Origin: Candida dubliniensis CD36
Taxonomy: Eukaryota > Ascomycota > Pichiomycetes > Serinales > Debaryomycetaceae
Direction of reading: 5' to 3'
DNA: 64,000 nt
NCBI RefSeq assembly: GCF_000026945.1
Contig: NC_012861.1
Span: 1-64,000, forward strand
A program made the translations under genes and the position numbers. The notes under the pieces are model-generated. The model saw nothing but the letters and a program-made list of their open reading frames with translations, was not told where the DNA came from and ran no database searches. This document shows, piece by piece, positions 28,010 to 36,935 of this stretch. Numbering within the stretch: position 1 is the first letter of the stretch; the number at the start of each line of letters is the position of its first letter.

Positions 28010-28921
28010 CTAAAACTTAGCTTTGTCACCTTTTCTACCAACAGTACATTTAATCAAACCATTTGGATCTGGCGATGGATAGAACAAGTCTTTGTTGTCT
28101 TTGATACCTTTCCATTCCAAATTGAACAATACATAATGTTTATTTGGTAAAACATAGGTAACGGTACCAACCTCTTTAACATTTTCCAAAATCTTGTGAG
28201 ACATGTTGTACATGGTGGCTTGGACCGATGGAGAATTCTCTTTGCAGAACAATTCTAATGTAACATCTCTGGCAGTGTTGTATGTGGTGTCAAACAATTT
28301 TGGTTGTGATAATATATCTTCCAAAGTAGTGATTTGGGCCGGATCAAATGTCCACGAAGCATCGACATCAGTAGACAAGATTCTATCTTTGGTAGGTTGT
28401 AAAGTGGTGTAGTCACACACATTGTACCCATAAAACATCGAACCAGTTGATTTCAACACCGTCAAATCTTTGATTGAAGAAGACAATTGTAATTTCTTGG
28501 TGTGTTTGTCGTAGTTCAAATAGGTACGTCTGGTTTCTGGCCCTTCGTGCTTGAATGAATGAGCATGCTCTTTACCTTCTAATCTAATCTTGGACCATTT
28601 GGCTTGAATAATGGTAACTTCAATCCCATCAACGTGTCCGTATTTACTGGTGAAATGTTTAGCTAAATGTGCAGCAAACCTTTCAATGGGCCAAACATCA
28701 GTGGTCTTGGCTTCAACTAAAATAGTATTCTTAACAGTATCAGTAGGAACAATTGACGAATTGTCAGCTTTGGTGTATGATTCATCAAATTTACCTCTCA
28801 ACAAAACCTGGACATTAGCTTCAAGAACATCTTGCACAGTGGGGTTGGATGGATCTTTTTTGACTTTTAAAAATTTGACATTACCTTTACCGTAGGTGGA
28901 GGAGTATAATTCGGATTGCAT
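28010..28921 (-). CDS. urate oxidase (uricase)
   Basis: 303 residues spanning two uricase repeats: YGKGNVKFLKVKKD with K and T proton-relay segment, NSSIVPTDTVKNTILVEAK (the conserved T-D-T-x-K-N motif), FAAHLAKHFTSKYGHVDGIEVTI, KDLTVLKSTGSMFYGYNVCDYTTLQPTKDRILSTDVDASW, and NKHYVLFNLEWKG. It oxidises urate to 5-hydroxyisourate in the peroxisome, the first step of purine nitrogen use. Saccharomyces lacks it. The last residues are KAKF, not a canonical SKL/AKL peroxisome signal. The next gene on the same strand is a peroxin of the PEX30 type. Confidence 0.9.
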   Translation of the reverse strand: MQSELYSSTYGKGNVKFLKVKKDPSNPTVQDVLEANVQVLLRGKFDESYTKADNSSIVPTDTVKNTILVEAKTTDVWPIERFAAHLAKHFTSKYGHVDGIEVTIIQAKWSKIRLEGKEHAHSFKHEGPETRRTYLNYDKHTKKLQLSSSIKDLTVLKSTGSMFYGYNVCDYTTLQPTKDRILSTDVDASWTFDPAQITTLEDILSQPKLFDTTYNTARDVTLELFCKENSPSVQATMYNMSHKILENVKEVGTVTYVLPNKHYVLFNLEWKGIKDNKDLFYPSPDPNGLIKCTVGRKGDKAKF

Positions 28922-29150
28922 GATTTGTTGGTTGCTAGAAAGAAAAGTCGAAAAGGAAGAGAATTCAGTACCCTATTTATACTTTTTAGTCCACCCTACT
29001 CCATATCTAAATTAATGATTTGGCTTGCTTTCGGAGATCTCCAGAAAGCCGCACACACGTCTACTTCTAGTAATATCTGATAACAAAAAAAAAAAAAAAA
29101 ATTAAATTCGGGGTGCCTTTGCGGAGGACCGTAATATATATTAACGCTAA

Positions 29151-30548
29151 TTAATCATTTTTCTTATCAGTATCAGCTGATTTTTCTTTGTTGCTTTCCT
29201 GTTCGTCTTCGGCAAATCGCAAGCTCTTGACTTTTTTATTGGTTGTAGAGTCTTGAACACTCACTCCAGTTGCCGTCACTTTTTCTGGAGAGTCCAACAC
29301 ATCGTCCTGTTTATTATCAAAGATCAATTCTGCAGTCCGTATCCATCTTCTTCTTCTGGTGTATTTGGAAAATGTATCTTCTGTAGAAGGTTTTTTCCAT
29401 GTATTGTCATAGTATATAAACCCTTCATCATTAGTTGGATTGGCAGTTGTCTTCGACCTCTTGGAGCTCGATAAGGTAATTGCACCATCATTAGTTAAGT
29501 CCAACCTCCATGTCTTATCGACCCATCTCCAAGTAGCACCTTGCATGTTTGAATCCCCATTAGCAGCATCATCAGAAGCATTTGGCAATTTAAACGAATC
29601 AATAGAACTACTCTCATTTAAAAACTCATCTGTCCAAGGAGTCCTTTCATAGGACAATAAATTACTTGTCCAACCAATACCCAACCACTTTCTTTGGTTT
29701 TCGTATATGACATATGTGAATCTAACAGGTTTGTTTGACTTGGAGGAAGTGGTGCCACTACTGCTAACCTTTGCAAATGCCGCAGCAAAAAGAGAATGAT
29801 TCTTGGTCTCTGATAAATCCAACCCCGTCAAATAAAAGAAAATTAGTCTCACAATCTTCAACTTCCAAAGAATCCTTCTGGTGACTATCGAGTACGACGA
29901 ATGGTACGTAAGCAAGTACACTCCACTCAACAATAATATTGTTCTTGGTTTGATTAACAAAAACGTAACAACAAGATAAACCGGAGTCAAAAACAACGTA
30001 GTGAATATTAATCTCTTAATGTCATATGCAGTTAACGATAACGATGTGATTGGCAGCAATAAGATGTCGGCCTTAACACATGTAGACGTCAAAGCCTGAA
30101 CAACATCATCCAACGTAGGGTGCAAATTCGCCTCTTTAATGATCTTGTTGTTCAACAACGCATACGAAATCAATATTGCCACAAGAATTAAATGTCCCAG
30201 CCAAATGACTAAATTCTCAAAGTATAAAACAACCAAGGCATACAAGCTTATAATAACCACATTGACCCAGTAATCGTCATTAGTCCATGTTGTGATGGAG
30301 AGAATTTTATTTATAATAATCAAGTACGGATACGAATTCACCAATGCCTTGGAAACCAGCGGCGGCGTCGACGATAACAATGGAGAAGATTGTGGTTTTG
30401 CACTTATCTTTGGATCTGTCGCATCAGCAAAGTTTGCCCTCAATTCCGTTGTTGTTTCAGTACTCGTACCCGGGACGGTTGCACTCTCTCCAACTACACT
30501 CTGTGGTGTAGCTTTCTCATTCTTAGTAGATCCCAGACTCGCTTCCAT
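29151..30548 (-). CDS. dysferlin-domain peroxin, PEX30/31/32 type
   Basis: 465 residues. Low-complexity N-terminus; then Pex24-type membrane region with hydrophobic helices (WVNVVIISLYALVVLYFENLVIWLGHLILVAILISYALL, LIFTTLFLTPVYLVVTFLLI, ILLLSGVYLLTYHSSYSIVTRRILW). It is followed by the dysferlin halves: FTYVIYENQRKWLGIGWTSNLLSYERTPWTDE, WRWVDKTWRLD, and GFIYYDNTWKKP with KYTRRRRWIRTAEL. Such ER proteins (Pex30-Pex32) shape ER-peroxisome contacts and control peroxisome number. Charged C-terminal tail. Which paralog cannot be told by eye. Confidence 0.85.
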   Translation of the reverse strand: MEASLGSTKNEKATPQSVVGESATVPGTSTETTTELRANFADATDPKISAKPQSSPLLSSTPPLVSKALVNSYPYLIIINKILSITTWTNDDYWVNVVIISLYALVVLYFENLVIWLGHLILVAILISYALLNNKIIKEANLHPTLDDVVQALTSTCVKADILLLPITSLSLTAYDIKRLIFTTLFLTPVYLVVTFLLIKPRTILLLSGVYLLTYHSSYSIVTRRILWKLKIVRLIFFYLTGLDLSETKNHSLFAAAFAKVSSSGTTSSKSNKPVRFTYVIYENQRKWLGIGWTSNLLSYERTPWTDEFLNESSSIDSFKLPNASDDAANGDSNMQGATWRWVDKTWRLDLTNDGAITLSSSKRSKTTANPTNDEGFIYYDNTWKKPSTEDTFSKYTRRRRWIRTAELIFDNKQDDVLDSPEKVTATGVSVQDSTTNKKVKSLRFAEDEQESNKEKSADTDKKND

Positions 30549-30754
30549 AGTGTACAGTCAATACGCAGATGAATCAGTTGGTGTGCTCTTTTTTTTGTGA
30601 AAGTGGGAATAAAGCTAGTTTTGTCTTATGTGATTTCAACACCGCAAGCAAAAAAAAAAAAAAAATAAAAAATAAGCCAATACACACACACACATATATC
30701 GTAAACTTGTACTTACCCCAATCATTAATTGCGTGTGACTTTTTCCTGTGGGCC

Positions 30755-31555
30755 ATGGACTTTTCAAATCTACTATCAAACGAGATCAACAAGAAACGCA
30801 AGAAGGTGACTGCAAATGGACGGAAACGCAGCAAAGTGTCTGCCAAAGAACCGGCAAAACCTAACTTACCAGAGCCTATCACCCCGCAACCAACAACTAC
30901 AGACAACGAGCCAAGTGAAGAACAATTAGACAAAAAGTTATCACAATTTGGCGAATCAGATCCGTCTCTTACCAAACCCGAAAAGGCCAGGAAATTGCAA
31001 TTACTACTACAGCAGCAAATCAAAAACACAAAGTACAAGTCATGGCTAGATCAAGAAGCTCCATTGTACCAAGACCCCGAAAAGCAATTGATCACCCTAG
31101 ATTTGATAACGGATATAGCAAACAAACAAGACGAGGTGTACCTAAAGCTACGGGTTTATATAAAGCAGCTAATCAAGCAATGGCAAGAATGCGATAACGA
31201 CGACCAAGAGTTGTTGATGGAGACAAAAAAGAGTATAGTCAAATTGTTATACAAGCTAAGGAACCATAAGCTCTCCCTAGACATGCTCATATCGCTTCTG
31301 ACCATCGTTTACTATATCCAACAAAATGAATTCAACAAAGCCAACGAAAGCTATATGAAACTAAGCATTGGCAACGTTTGTTGGCCAATTGGGGTCGTCA
31401 ATGTCGGTATTCATGCGAGAAGTGCCGCACTGAAAATAACCGGTGCTTCTAACGTCAGCAATATAATGCTAAATGAGTCTACCCGAAGATGGATTATAAG
31501 TATCAAGAGGTTGATTAGTTTTAAGGAAAGATTATGTAACAATGCACGTGATTAG
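30755..31555 (+). CDS. PRP18: pre-mRNA splicing factor Prp18
   Basis: 266 residues from the ATG at 30755 (MDFSNLLSNEINKKRKK), chosen because upstream frame crosses a poly-A. C-terminal Prp18 domain is complete: IKQLIKQWQECDND, VKLLYKLRNHKLSLDMLISLLTIVYYIQQNEFNKANESYMKLSIGNVCWPIGVVNVGIHARSA, TRRWIISIKRLISFKERLC. Prp18 works with Slu7 at the second step of splicing (3' splice-site joining) in U5 snRNP. A CACGTG motif sits within the last codons (31545-31550). Confidence 0.92.
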   Translation: MDFSNLLSNEINKKRKKVTANGRKRSKVSAKEPAKPNLPEPITPQPTTTDNEPSEEQLDKKLSQFGESDPSLTKPEKARKLQLLLQQQIKNTKYKSWLDQEAPLYQDPEKQLITLDLITDIANKQDEVYLKLRVYIKQLIKQWQECDNDDQELLMETKKSIVKLLYKLRNHKLSLDMLISLLTIVYYIQQNEFNKANESYMKLSIGNVCWPIGVVNVGIHARSAALKITGASNVSNIMLNESTRRWIISIKRLISFKERLCNNARD

Positions 31556-31591
31556 TTTAACAATGTATGCGCACTAGGGCTATAGCCCTAA
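31545..31591. promoter_or_regulatory. Cbf1 site plus Tbf1 palindrome of RPL38
   Basis: CACGTG (Cbf1 core) lies at 31545-31550 in the last codons of PRP18. A palindromic block TAGGGCTATAGCCCTA lies at 31575-31590, 24 bp further. In C. albicans-type yeasts Tbf1 binds this AGGGCTATAGCCCT-type element and Cbf1 binds CACGTG in ribosomal protein promoters, replacing Rap1. It stands about 130 bp before the RPL38 ATG. Confidence 0.85.
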
Positions 31592-31717
31592 CACGTTCAC
31601 ACGACTAACAAAAAGGTGTTTCCTCGCACAAACAAACTACAAAAAAAAAAAAAAATTCTTTTTCTGAAAAATTCACATCAAGCTGTAAACCACTTTAACC
31701 CATTAATCATAACAACC

Positions 31718-31954
31718 ATGGCTAGAGAAATCAAGGATATCAAAGAATTCGTCGAATTGGCTAGAAGATCAGACATCAAATCTGCTATTGTCAAAGTCAA
31801 TGCCAAGGTCAATGCTAACGGTAAAAAATTCAAACAAACCAAATTCAAGGTCAGAGGTTCAAGATACCAATACACTTTAGTTGTCAATGATGCTTCTAAA
31901 GCCAAAAAATTACAACAATCTTTACCACCAACCTTAAAGATTACCAACTTGTAA
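31718..31954 (+). CDS. RPL38: ribosomal protein eL38
   Basis: 78 residues (MAREIKDIKEFVELARRSD; QTKFKVRGSRYQYTLVVNDASKAKKLQQSLPP), the normal length of the large-subunit protein eL38. No intron. The start is the ATG directly in front of the family's N-terminus. Preceded by a Tbf1 and a Cbf1 motif. The highly expressed status fits the strongly codon-biased sequence (e.g. GGT, AGA, TTG). Confidence 0.97.
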   Translation: MAREIKDIKEFVELARRSDIKSAIVKVNAKVNANGKKFKQTKFKVRGSRYQYTLVVNDASKAKKLQQSLPPTLKITNL

Positions 31955-32061
31955 AGAGAGATATAATATTAGCATTAATGAGTTCCAAAGTCTAGCAAGT
32001 TCAGCTTGTGTCATTCCCTACCCCAAAGTTTTCTTTTATGTATATTTAATATATAAAACTA

Positions 32062-33213
32062 TTATACTACATCTTCCATTTCTTCATCCTCATCTTCGTC
32101 TTCGTTATTTTCTTTATTTTGTTCGTCATCATTATCCAAGCCTAGTCTAACGGCTCGTTCGGCATCTCTTAATCTTCTATATTCAGGCTTTAACGTATAC
32201 TTTGATGTGTATGGCCCTCTCTTAATTAAAGTAGCAATCGACTCTAACGACTCCTTCAAGTACGATTCAGGCTGTCTTGTTCTTTCCTTTAACCCTTTCA
32301 TTGACCAGTACTCATATTCTTCAAACAATCTAAATAACAAATCCAATAAATCCTTCTTGGGCATTCTGATGGCTCTGCCTTCATTTTTGTTTTTACCTTG
32401 GGTCGATTTCAAGAATATAGAGGCAGTATTTCCTTTGATAGATGGACCTGCGTTTGATTGAATGACCCCAGGAATCTCATTCAACAAAGTGACTTTTGGT
32501 CGTTCCTTCCCTTGAATCATATTCTGGCGTTTCATTAGCGTTTCACCATGGTTCAGGGCCGTCCTTGCTGGCACCACCGTGCAATCATGACACACTTTAC
32601 CCATTAAGCTTGTCTTTTTTGGGATTGTTTTAACAAAGGGAATGTACTTCTTAACTGGTTGGCCATTCTCGCCCTCTTTCTGCACCCTAAAGTACTTGAA
32701 CTTTCGTCTTACTTGGAATTTCTTCTTTTCTGGATTCAAATCTTTTAGTTGTGGTTGTTCCGGCATATCTGAAACTTCAGTCAATTCTTGCTTAAACTTT
32801 TTCAAGTTCTCTTCAGTAAACACATACGAATTGCGTACTTGAGTGTTTAGCATTCTGATATCATACTCTTTTGGGATTTTCTCGTTTTTGTTATTGTCCA
32901 ATACCAATTTCACCTGTAATTTACCCCGTGCATCCTTCTTTATCTTCACATTACCCAAATGTTGTCCGTTCATTGATTCGGGATTGGACCATTCATCCAT
33001 TAAATACTTTGGTAGTTTGACTAACCACACTTTTTGATCCCCTTTGGAGAGATTCATATCCAATGTTTCATTCTCCTCTAAATAATCTTCAGGATCCGAG
33101 AGCATCGATGGCTCTTCATCAAAGTTTTCTATATTGGTTTGGTCATCACCGGCCTCTTGCTTAGTGGTTGATTCAGATGTCTTTTTGGTTGGACTAGTTT
33201 TAATTGAACTCAT
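32062..33213 (-). CDS. TFG2: TFIIF beta subunit (Tfg2)
   Basis: 383 residues. Acidic N-terminus, then a dimerisation region (QKVWLVKLPKYLMDEWSN, LGNVKIKK, MLNTQVRNSYVFTEENLKKFKQE), CHDCTVVP in the middle, and the C-terminal winged helix (RMPKKDLLDLLFRLFEEYEYWSMKGLKERTRQPESYLKESLESIATLIKRGPYTSKYTLKPEYR). This is the RAP30-type subunit of TFIIF, which stabilises RNA polymerase II in the pre-initiation complex. Acidic tail. A divergent promoter of 145 bp separates it from ATE1. Confidence 0.93.
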   Translation of the reverse strand: MSSIKTSPTKKTSESTTKQEAGDDQTNIENFDEEPSMLSDPEDYLEENETLDMNLSKGDQKVWLVKLPKYLMDEWSNPESMNGQHLGNVKIKKDARGKLQVKLVLDNNKNEKIPKEYDIRMLNTQVRNSYVFTEENLKKFKQELTEVSDMPEQPQLKDLNPEKKKFQVRRKFKYFRVQKEGENGQPVKKYIPFVKTIPKKTSLMGKVCHDCTVVPARTALNHGETLMKRQNMIQGKERPKVTLLNEIPGVIQSNAGPSIKGNTASIFLKSTQGKNKNEGRAIRMPKKDLLDLLFRLFEEYEYWSMKGLKERTRQPESYLKESLESIATLIKRGPYTSKYTLKPEYRRLRDAERAVRLGLDNDDEQNKENNEDEDEDEEMEDVV

Positions 33214-33358
33214 GATGGGTTGCTATACAAGAGAAAATGATTGTTGTGGGTGACTTTTTTTAAAAAAAATTGATATACTTGGAGAGGGGAGAGGGCAACA
33301 AAAAAAAAAAAAAAAAAAAACCTACAACCTTCCCATTTTCTCCTTTGTGCAGTAGAGT

Positions 33359-34747
33359 ATGATATTGACACCACCACATTACTTTGGAGATAGACACTGT
33401 GGGTATTGCAAGCACTCAAACAAACGGGATTATTATGCATTGGAATCACAAATCGGATCCAACTTTCCGCAGCAGTCAGTAACAATTGGTTCGTCAGTCT
33501 GGCAAATGTCGTGTAAAGAATACGATGAATTGATAAACACCGGGTTTAGGAGATCTGGAACATTCTTATACAAGCCAGACTTGTTAAGGACTTGTTGCAG
33601 GTTGTACACAATCAGAACACGACTCGCAATGTGTAAATTGACAAAAGAACACAGAAAGGTGGTCAACCGATTCATTAAAGAAATATGTCCTGAATTGCCC
33701 CAGCCCAAGAAAAACACTTTTGATTTGAATCGATTGTATGAGGCACAACTTCAATCAAAACGATTCCAAACCAGGTTTGAGCCATCGGTATTTTCTAAAG
33801 AAAAGTTTGAATTGTATAAAAAGTATCAGGTGCTGGTGCATAATGATGATCCAGACGACGTAACCGAATCTTCATTCAAAAGATTTCTATGTGACACGCC
33901 GTTCCCTGATGATGAGGTTGAAGGAGACAAAGACCAATTTCAAGGACTTGAACCCAAAAATTGGGGTACATCAACAACACCACGTGCCGGTCCCACCCAT
34001 GAACTATACTTTTTGGACGGGAAATTGATCGCCATCTCCATTCTTGACTTTCTACCATCTGGCGTCTCTTCGATATATTTCATCTGGGATCCCGACTATG
34101 CTCATTTAAGCTTGGGCACTTTGTCTGGCTTGAAAGAGATGCAGATGTGCGAGAAGCTAGATTATTCATGGTATTATTTGGGATACTATGTTGAGGATTG
34201 TGTCAAGATGAAGTATAAACGGAAATTTGGTGGTGAGTTATTGGATTTGTGCAACGAGGTATATTTCCCGTTAGAGATTGTTGATCCATATATAAAGAAT
34301 GGCAGACTATTTGTCATTGGGGAAAAGGACGACGAGTATGAATCAGAGCTTGAGATTGAGAGTTTGGGAGCCCCATTGGACTATAAGGATAGTGATTTTT
34401 TTGGCAAGAAACTAGTCAACGTAGCTGAGGATATTTACGGCAACGAAAGAGTAAACGAAGACGCCAAAAAGGCCAGACAAATCCTAAAAGTCAAATATCA
34501 AATTGACCCGAATAATTCTCAATTGCGATTACCAAATGTTGTGCCCGGGATAATTCCTCTTTGGCAAATACTAGAATGGTTTGATATGGGTACAATCGAT
34601 GAGGAATATGTTGTTGAGATATTTATGGGGGGGAAAATGCTTGAGTATTCTCTTGGCGAACTTAATGGCGAAGGGAGAGCTATTGTGGTTGATTGTATAA
34701 GAGCCTTTGGTTTAGAGAAAGTGCAGGGTATGGTGATTATGTTGTGA
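33359..34747 (+). CDS. ATE1: arginyl-tRNA-protein transferase
   Basis: 462 residues. The N-terminal cysteine set is present: C14 and C17 (HCGYCKHS) and C79-C80 (LLRTCCRLYTIRT), which bind a cofactor and are needed for activity. The C-terminal GNAT-like domain reads THELYFLDGKLIAISILDFLPSGVSSIYFIWDPDYAHLSLGTLSGLKEMQM and LDYSWYYLGYYVEDCVKMKYKRKF. The enzyme attaches arginine to N-terminal acidic residues, marking proteins for N-degron degradation. Start at 33359 is the first ATG and begins directly with the family's N-terminus. Confidence 0.93.
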   Translation: MILTPPHYFGDRHCGYCKHSNKRDYYALESQIGSNFPQQSVTIGSSVWQMSCKEYDELINTGFRRSGTFLYKPDLLRTCCRLYTIRTRLAMCKLTKEHRKVVNRFIKEICPELPQPKKNTFDLNRLYEAQLQSKRFQTRFEPSVFSKEKFELYKKYQVLVHNDDPDDVTESSFKRFLCDTPFPDDEVEGDKDQFQGLEPKNWGTSTTPRAGPTHELYFLDGKLIAISILDFLPSGVSSIYFIWDPDYAHLSLGTLSGLKEMQMCEKLDYSWYYLGYYVEDCVKMKYKRKFGGELLDLCNEVYFPLEIVDPYIKNGRLFVIGEKDDEYESELEIESLGAPLDYKDSDFFGKKLVNVAEDIYGNERVNEDAKKARQILKVKYQIDPNNSQLRLPNVVPGIIPLWQILEWFDMGTIDEEYVVEIFMGGKMLEYSLGELNGEGRAIVVDCIRAFGLEKVQGMVIML

Positions 34748-34818
34748 GAAAGAACATGCATTGTTTTTATTTTTCCTATGGAAGATTACGTCCATAGGTT
34801 GAGAGTATTTTTATTTAA

Positions 34819-35772
34819 CTAGACAAACATTCCTGCAGCTATTCCCAATACAAGAGAACCAAATATTGAACTGGTGACCATCATACCATCATTGAGACAA
34901 TCGCTCGAGATTCCGTGAAGAGAAATGTTGGAGTAATTTTTGGGACTATTTTTTTTCCATTTGGCCAAGGGTAGCAAGGAGTGTCGATGACTCTTTTTGT
35001 TTTGGTCGCTAGATTTAGGTTCTTCTGGGGTATAGACGTTGTCAGTTTTGTTATATAATTTTTCAGTCAGAACTAATTCTTGTTGTTGAGGTGGGTCTGG
35101 GTCGGTATCAGAATGGTATACCTCTGATGACAACGCTTCTACCTCATCAAATGTGTAATCATTTTCTAGCGGAGTATTTAGCTCTTTTAATTGAATGGTG
35201 TCGTCGGTTTGGGTGTATTCTTCAATCAAACTTTGTAGTCTCAACTCGTTTGCCTCTTCAATATCCGCACAAGCAATTTTTGTCAAATTCGGATAATGGA
35301 ACACCAACGATTTCCCAATAATAGACGACTTTGATTTCTTATTCAACGATAAATATGGGTCGCTGTATTTTAACTCAAAGCAAGTTGTGTTGATGCAACC
35401 ATGTTTCCCCAGCAAGTCGCCCACTTGACAATAGGCATCGTTTTTTTGCTCATCACAAACCGGACTAGCATTATAAGGGTTGAAATGCAAGCCAACTGCT
35501 TCGCAATTGCCGTTTCCAGGAACCGACCGTTCATGGATATGGTAGAAAAATGGTCCCTCGTCTTTGGGCAATCCAGTCATATCAATATGAACGTTGACAT
35601 ATTTACCTTCTTTAGCACTAAACACCGCGTTTCCTTTCACTTGTGTATCGCCGCCAAACGGGAAATCAGCAACGGCAACAACATTTCTGGGGTTCTTCTT
35701 AATTTTGGGTGATTTGTCTGAAGCTGCTAAGGAAAGTAGAAAGATTAATATGGTAATGGGAATAAAGATCAT
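34819..35772 (-). CDS. SOD6: GPI-anchored copper-only superoxide dismutase, SOD6-like
   Basis: 317 residues from the ATG at 35772, where the signal peptide starts (MIFIPITILIFLLSLAAS). Copper ligands H78, H80 (FFYHIHERS), H96 (GLHFNPY) and H159 (LVFHYP) are present; the zinc site and electrostatic loop of intracellular enzymes are missing. A long Ser/acidic-rich linker and a hydrophobic C-terminus (MMVTSSIFGSLVLGIAAGMFV) give a GPI-type cell-surface anchor. In C. albicans extracellular copper-only enzymes (SOD4-6) remove superoxide made by host cells. The neighbouring STF2-like gene is in the same place in the C. albicans order as I remember it. Confidence 0.88.
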   Translation of the reverse strand: MIFIPITILIFLLSLAASDKSPKIKKNPRNVVAVADFPFGGDTQVKGNAVFSAKEGKYVNVHIDMTGLPKDEGPFFYHIHERSVPGNGNCEAVGLHFNPYNASPVCDEQKNDAYCQVGDLLGKHGCINTTCFELKYSDPYLSLNKKSKSSIIGKSLVFHYPNLTKIACADIEEANELRLQSLIEEYTQTDDTIQLKELNTPLENDYTFDEVEALSSEVYHSDTDPDPPQQQELVLTEKLYNKTDNVYTPEEPKSSDQNKKSHRHSLLPLAKWKKNSPKNYSNISLHGISSDCLNDGMMVTSSIFGSLVLGIAAGMFV

Positions 35773-36591
35773 TTTGGGATTGATTTGATTTTGCACCAAT
35801 AAATCTTCACAAGAATATGAAGATCAAAATTATTATGACGATTTTTAAAAGAATTTTAACTTAGATTAGATTGGTTAGGATTGGGTGAAAGAAGCAACTG
35901 AGTAATGGTAACGAAGAAAGTCTGCTTGTGTAGCTGCAAAAAAAAAAAAAAAAAAAAAGTATTTCACAGCATAACCAATTATTTGCAATTGTGCAAAACT
36001 TCGCAGTGGATAAATTTCGACTCAATTTGTCCAAAAATCTAGAATAAAAATTGTCTTCCGAAGATTCGCACCACGGACTCATGACTCGTCCAGGTCACTC
36101 CGGTGGCCACAAAATTCAAAGAAAATTGTCGCACGATGCGGAACTACAACACCACGCAAGAAAAAAAGAAATGCATGACCTTTGTTGTTGTTCCTATTAG
36201 TTTCCCCACACTCGCGCACACAATCTACCCACTGACTACTAACTATACTGATGGGAAACAAGCCAGCTACGTGCTATATCCATACAGGGTAGCCACCATT
36301 AGAAGGACTCTAAAATCATCATGAACGCAACGGTGTTACCAGTGTTGCCTTTTTGGGGCAATCAACAGACGTCTCACCACAATTTGTTGGTATAACTTTT
36401 TTGGGTCACACGCACGTACAATCTCACCCCATACGATAGTATTGTTACCCCCTATTTTTATATACTTCAATTTTTTTTTTCAACTATAAATACGTCGACA
36501 AATCCTGAACAATTGAATAAATTTGTTATACTTTCTTCCTCAGAATCAATTACATTTATCAATCTTATTTTAACTTTACAATTATTACATC
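35773..36591. promoter_or_regulatory. divergent promoter region of SOD6 and STF2-like gene
   Basis: About 820 bp without a gene. Poly-A at 35938-35957. Before the STF2-like gene lie a CCCCT stress element (36449-36453 in TACCCCCTATT) and a TATA box TATAAATA at 36485-36492, 100 bp before the ATG. Short open frames at 36079-36261 and 36103-36324 do not look like proteins. Confidence 0.6.
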
Positions 36592-36861
36592 ATGACTAGA
36601 ACTAACAAATGGACTGTACACGAAAAGAGACCTCAAGAACCAAAGTGGTTTACACATAATGGCCACTCCGATACCGATCCAACGAAAGTGAAGAAGAATG
36701 GTGCTGGTAAGAACAATTGGGGTCAACCAGGTGATGAGTTAGATGACGATGAGGTTCGTCATTACCAAAAATCTACAGGTAGAAGAAACTCAAACCACGA
36801 AATGAATAAGGAGAGATTAAACAACTTAAACGACAAATTAGATAATCAATTGATGAATTAG
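36592..36861 (+). CDS. STF2-like small stress protein
   Basis: 89 residues, MTRTNKWTVHEKRPQEPKW at the N-terminus, with KKNGAGKNNWGQPGDELDD, matching the yeast Stf2/Tfs family: small, hydrophilic proteins first described as ATP-synthase inhibitor stabilisers and later as desiccation or stress protectants. No membrane segment; acidic and asparagine-rich. A stress element and a TATA box precede it, in keeping with a stress-inducible gene. Confidence 0.88.
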   Translation: MTRTNKWTVHEKRPQEPKWFTHNGHSDTDPTKVKKNGAGKNNWGQPGDELDDDEVRHYQKSTGRRNSNHEMNKERLNNLNDKLDNQLMN

Positions 36862-36935
36862 AGAGAGAATGCTCTGCTTTTATGTATATTTTACGTAGTT
36901 ACGAATTTACGCTAACGTCCTTTTAAAAAATAGCC

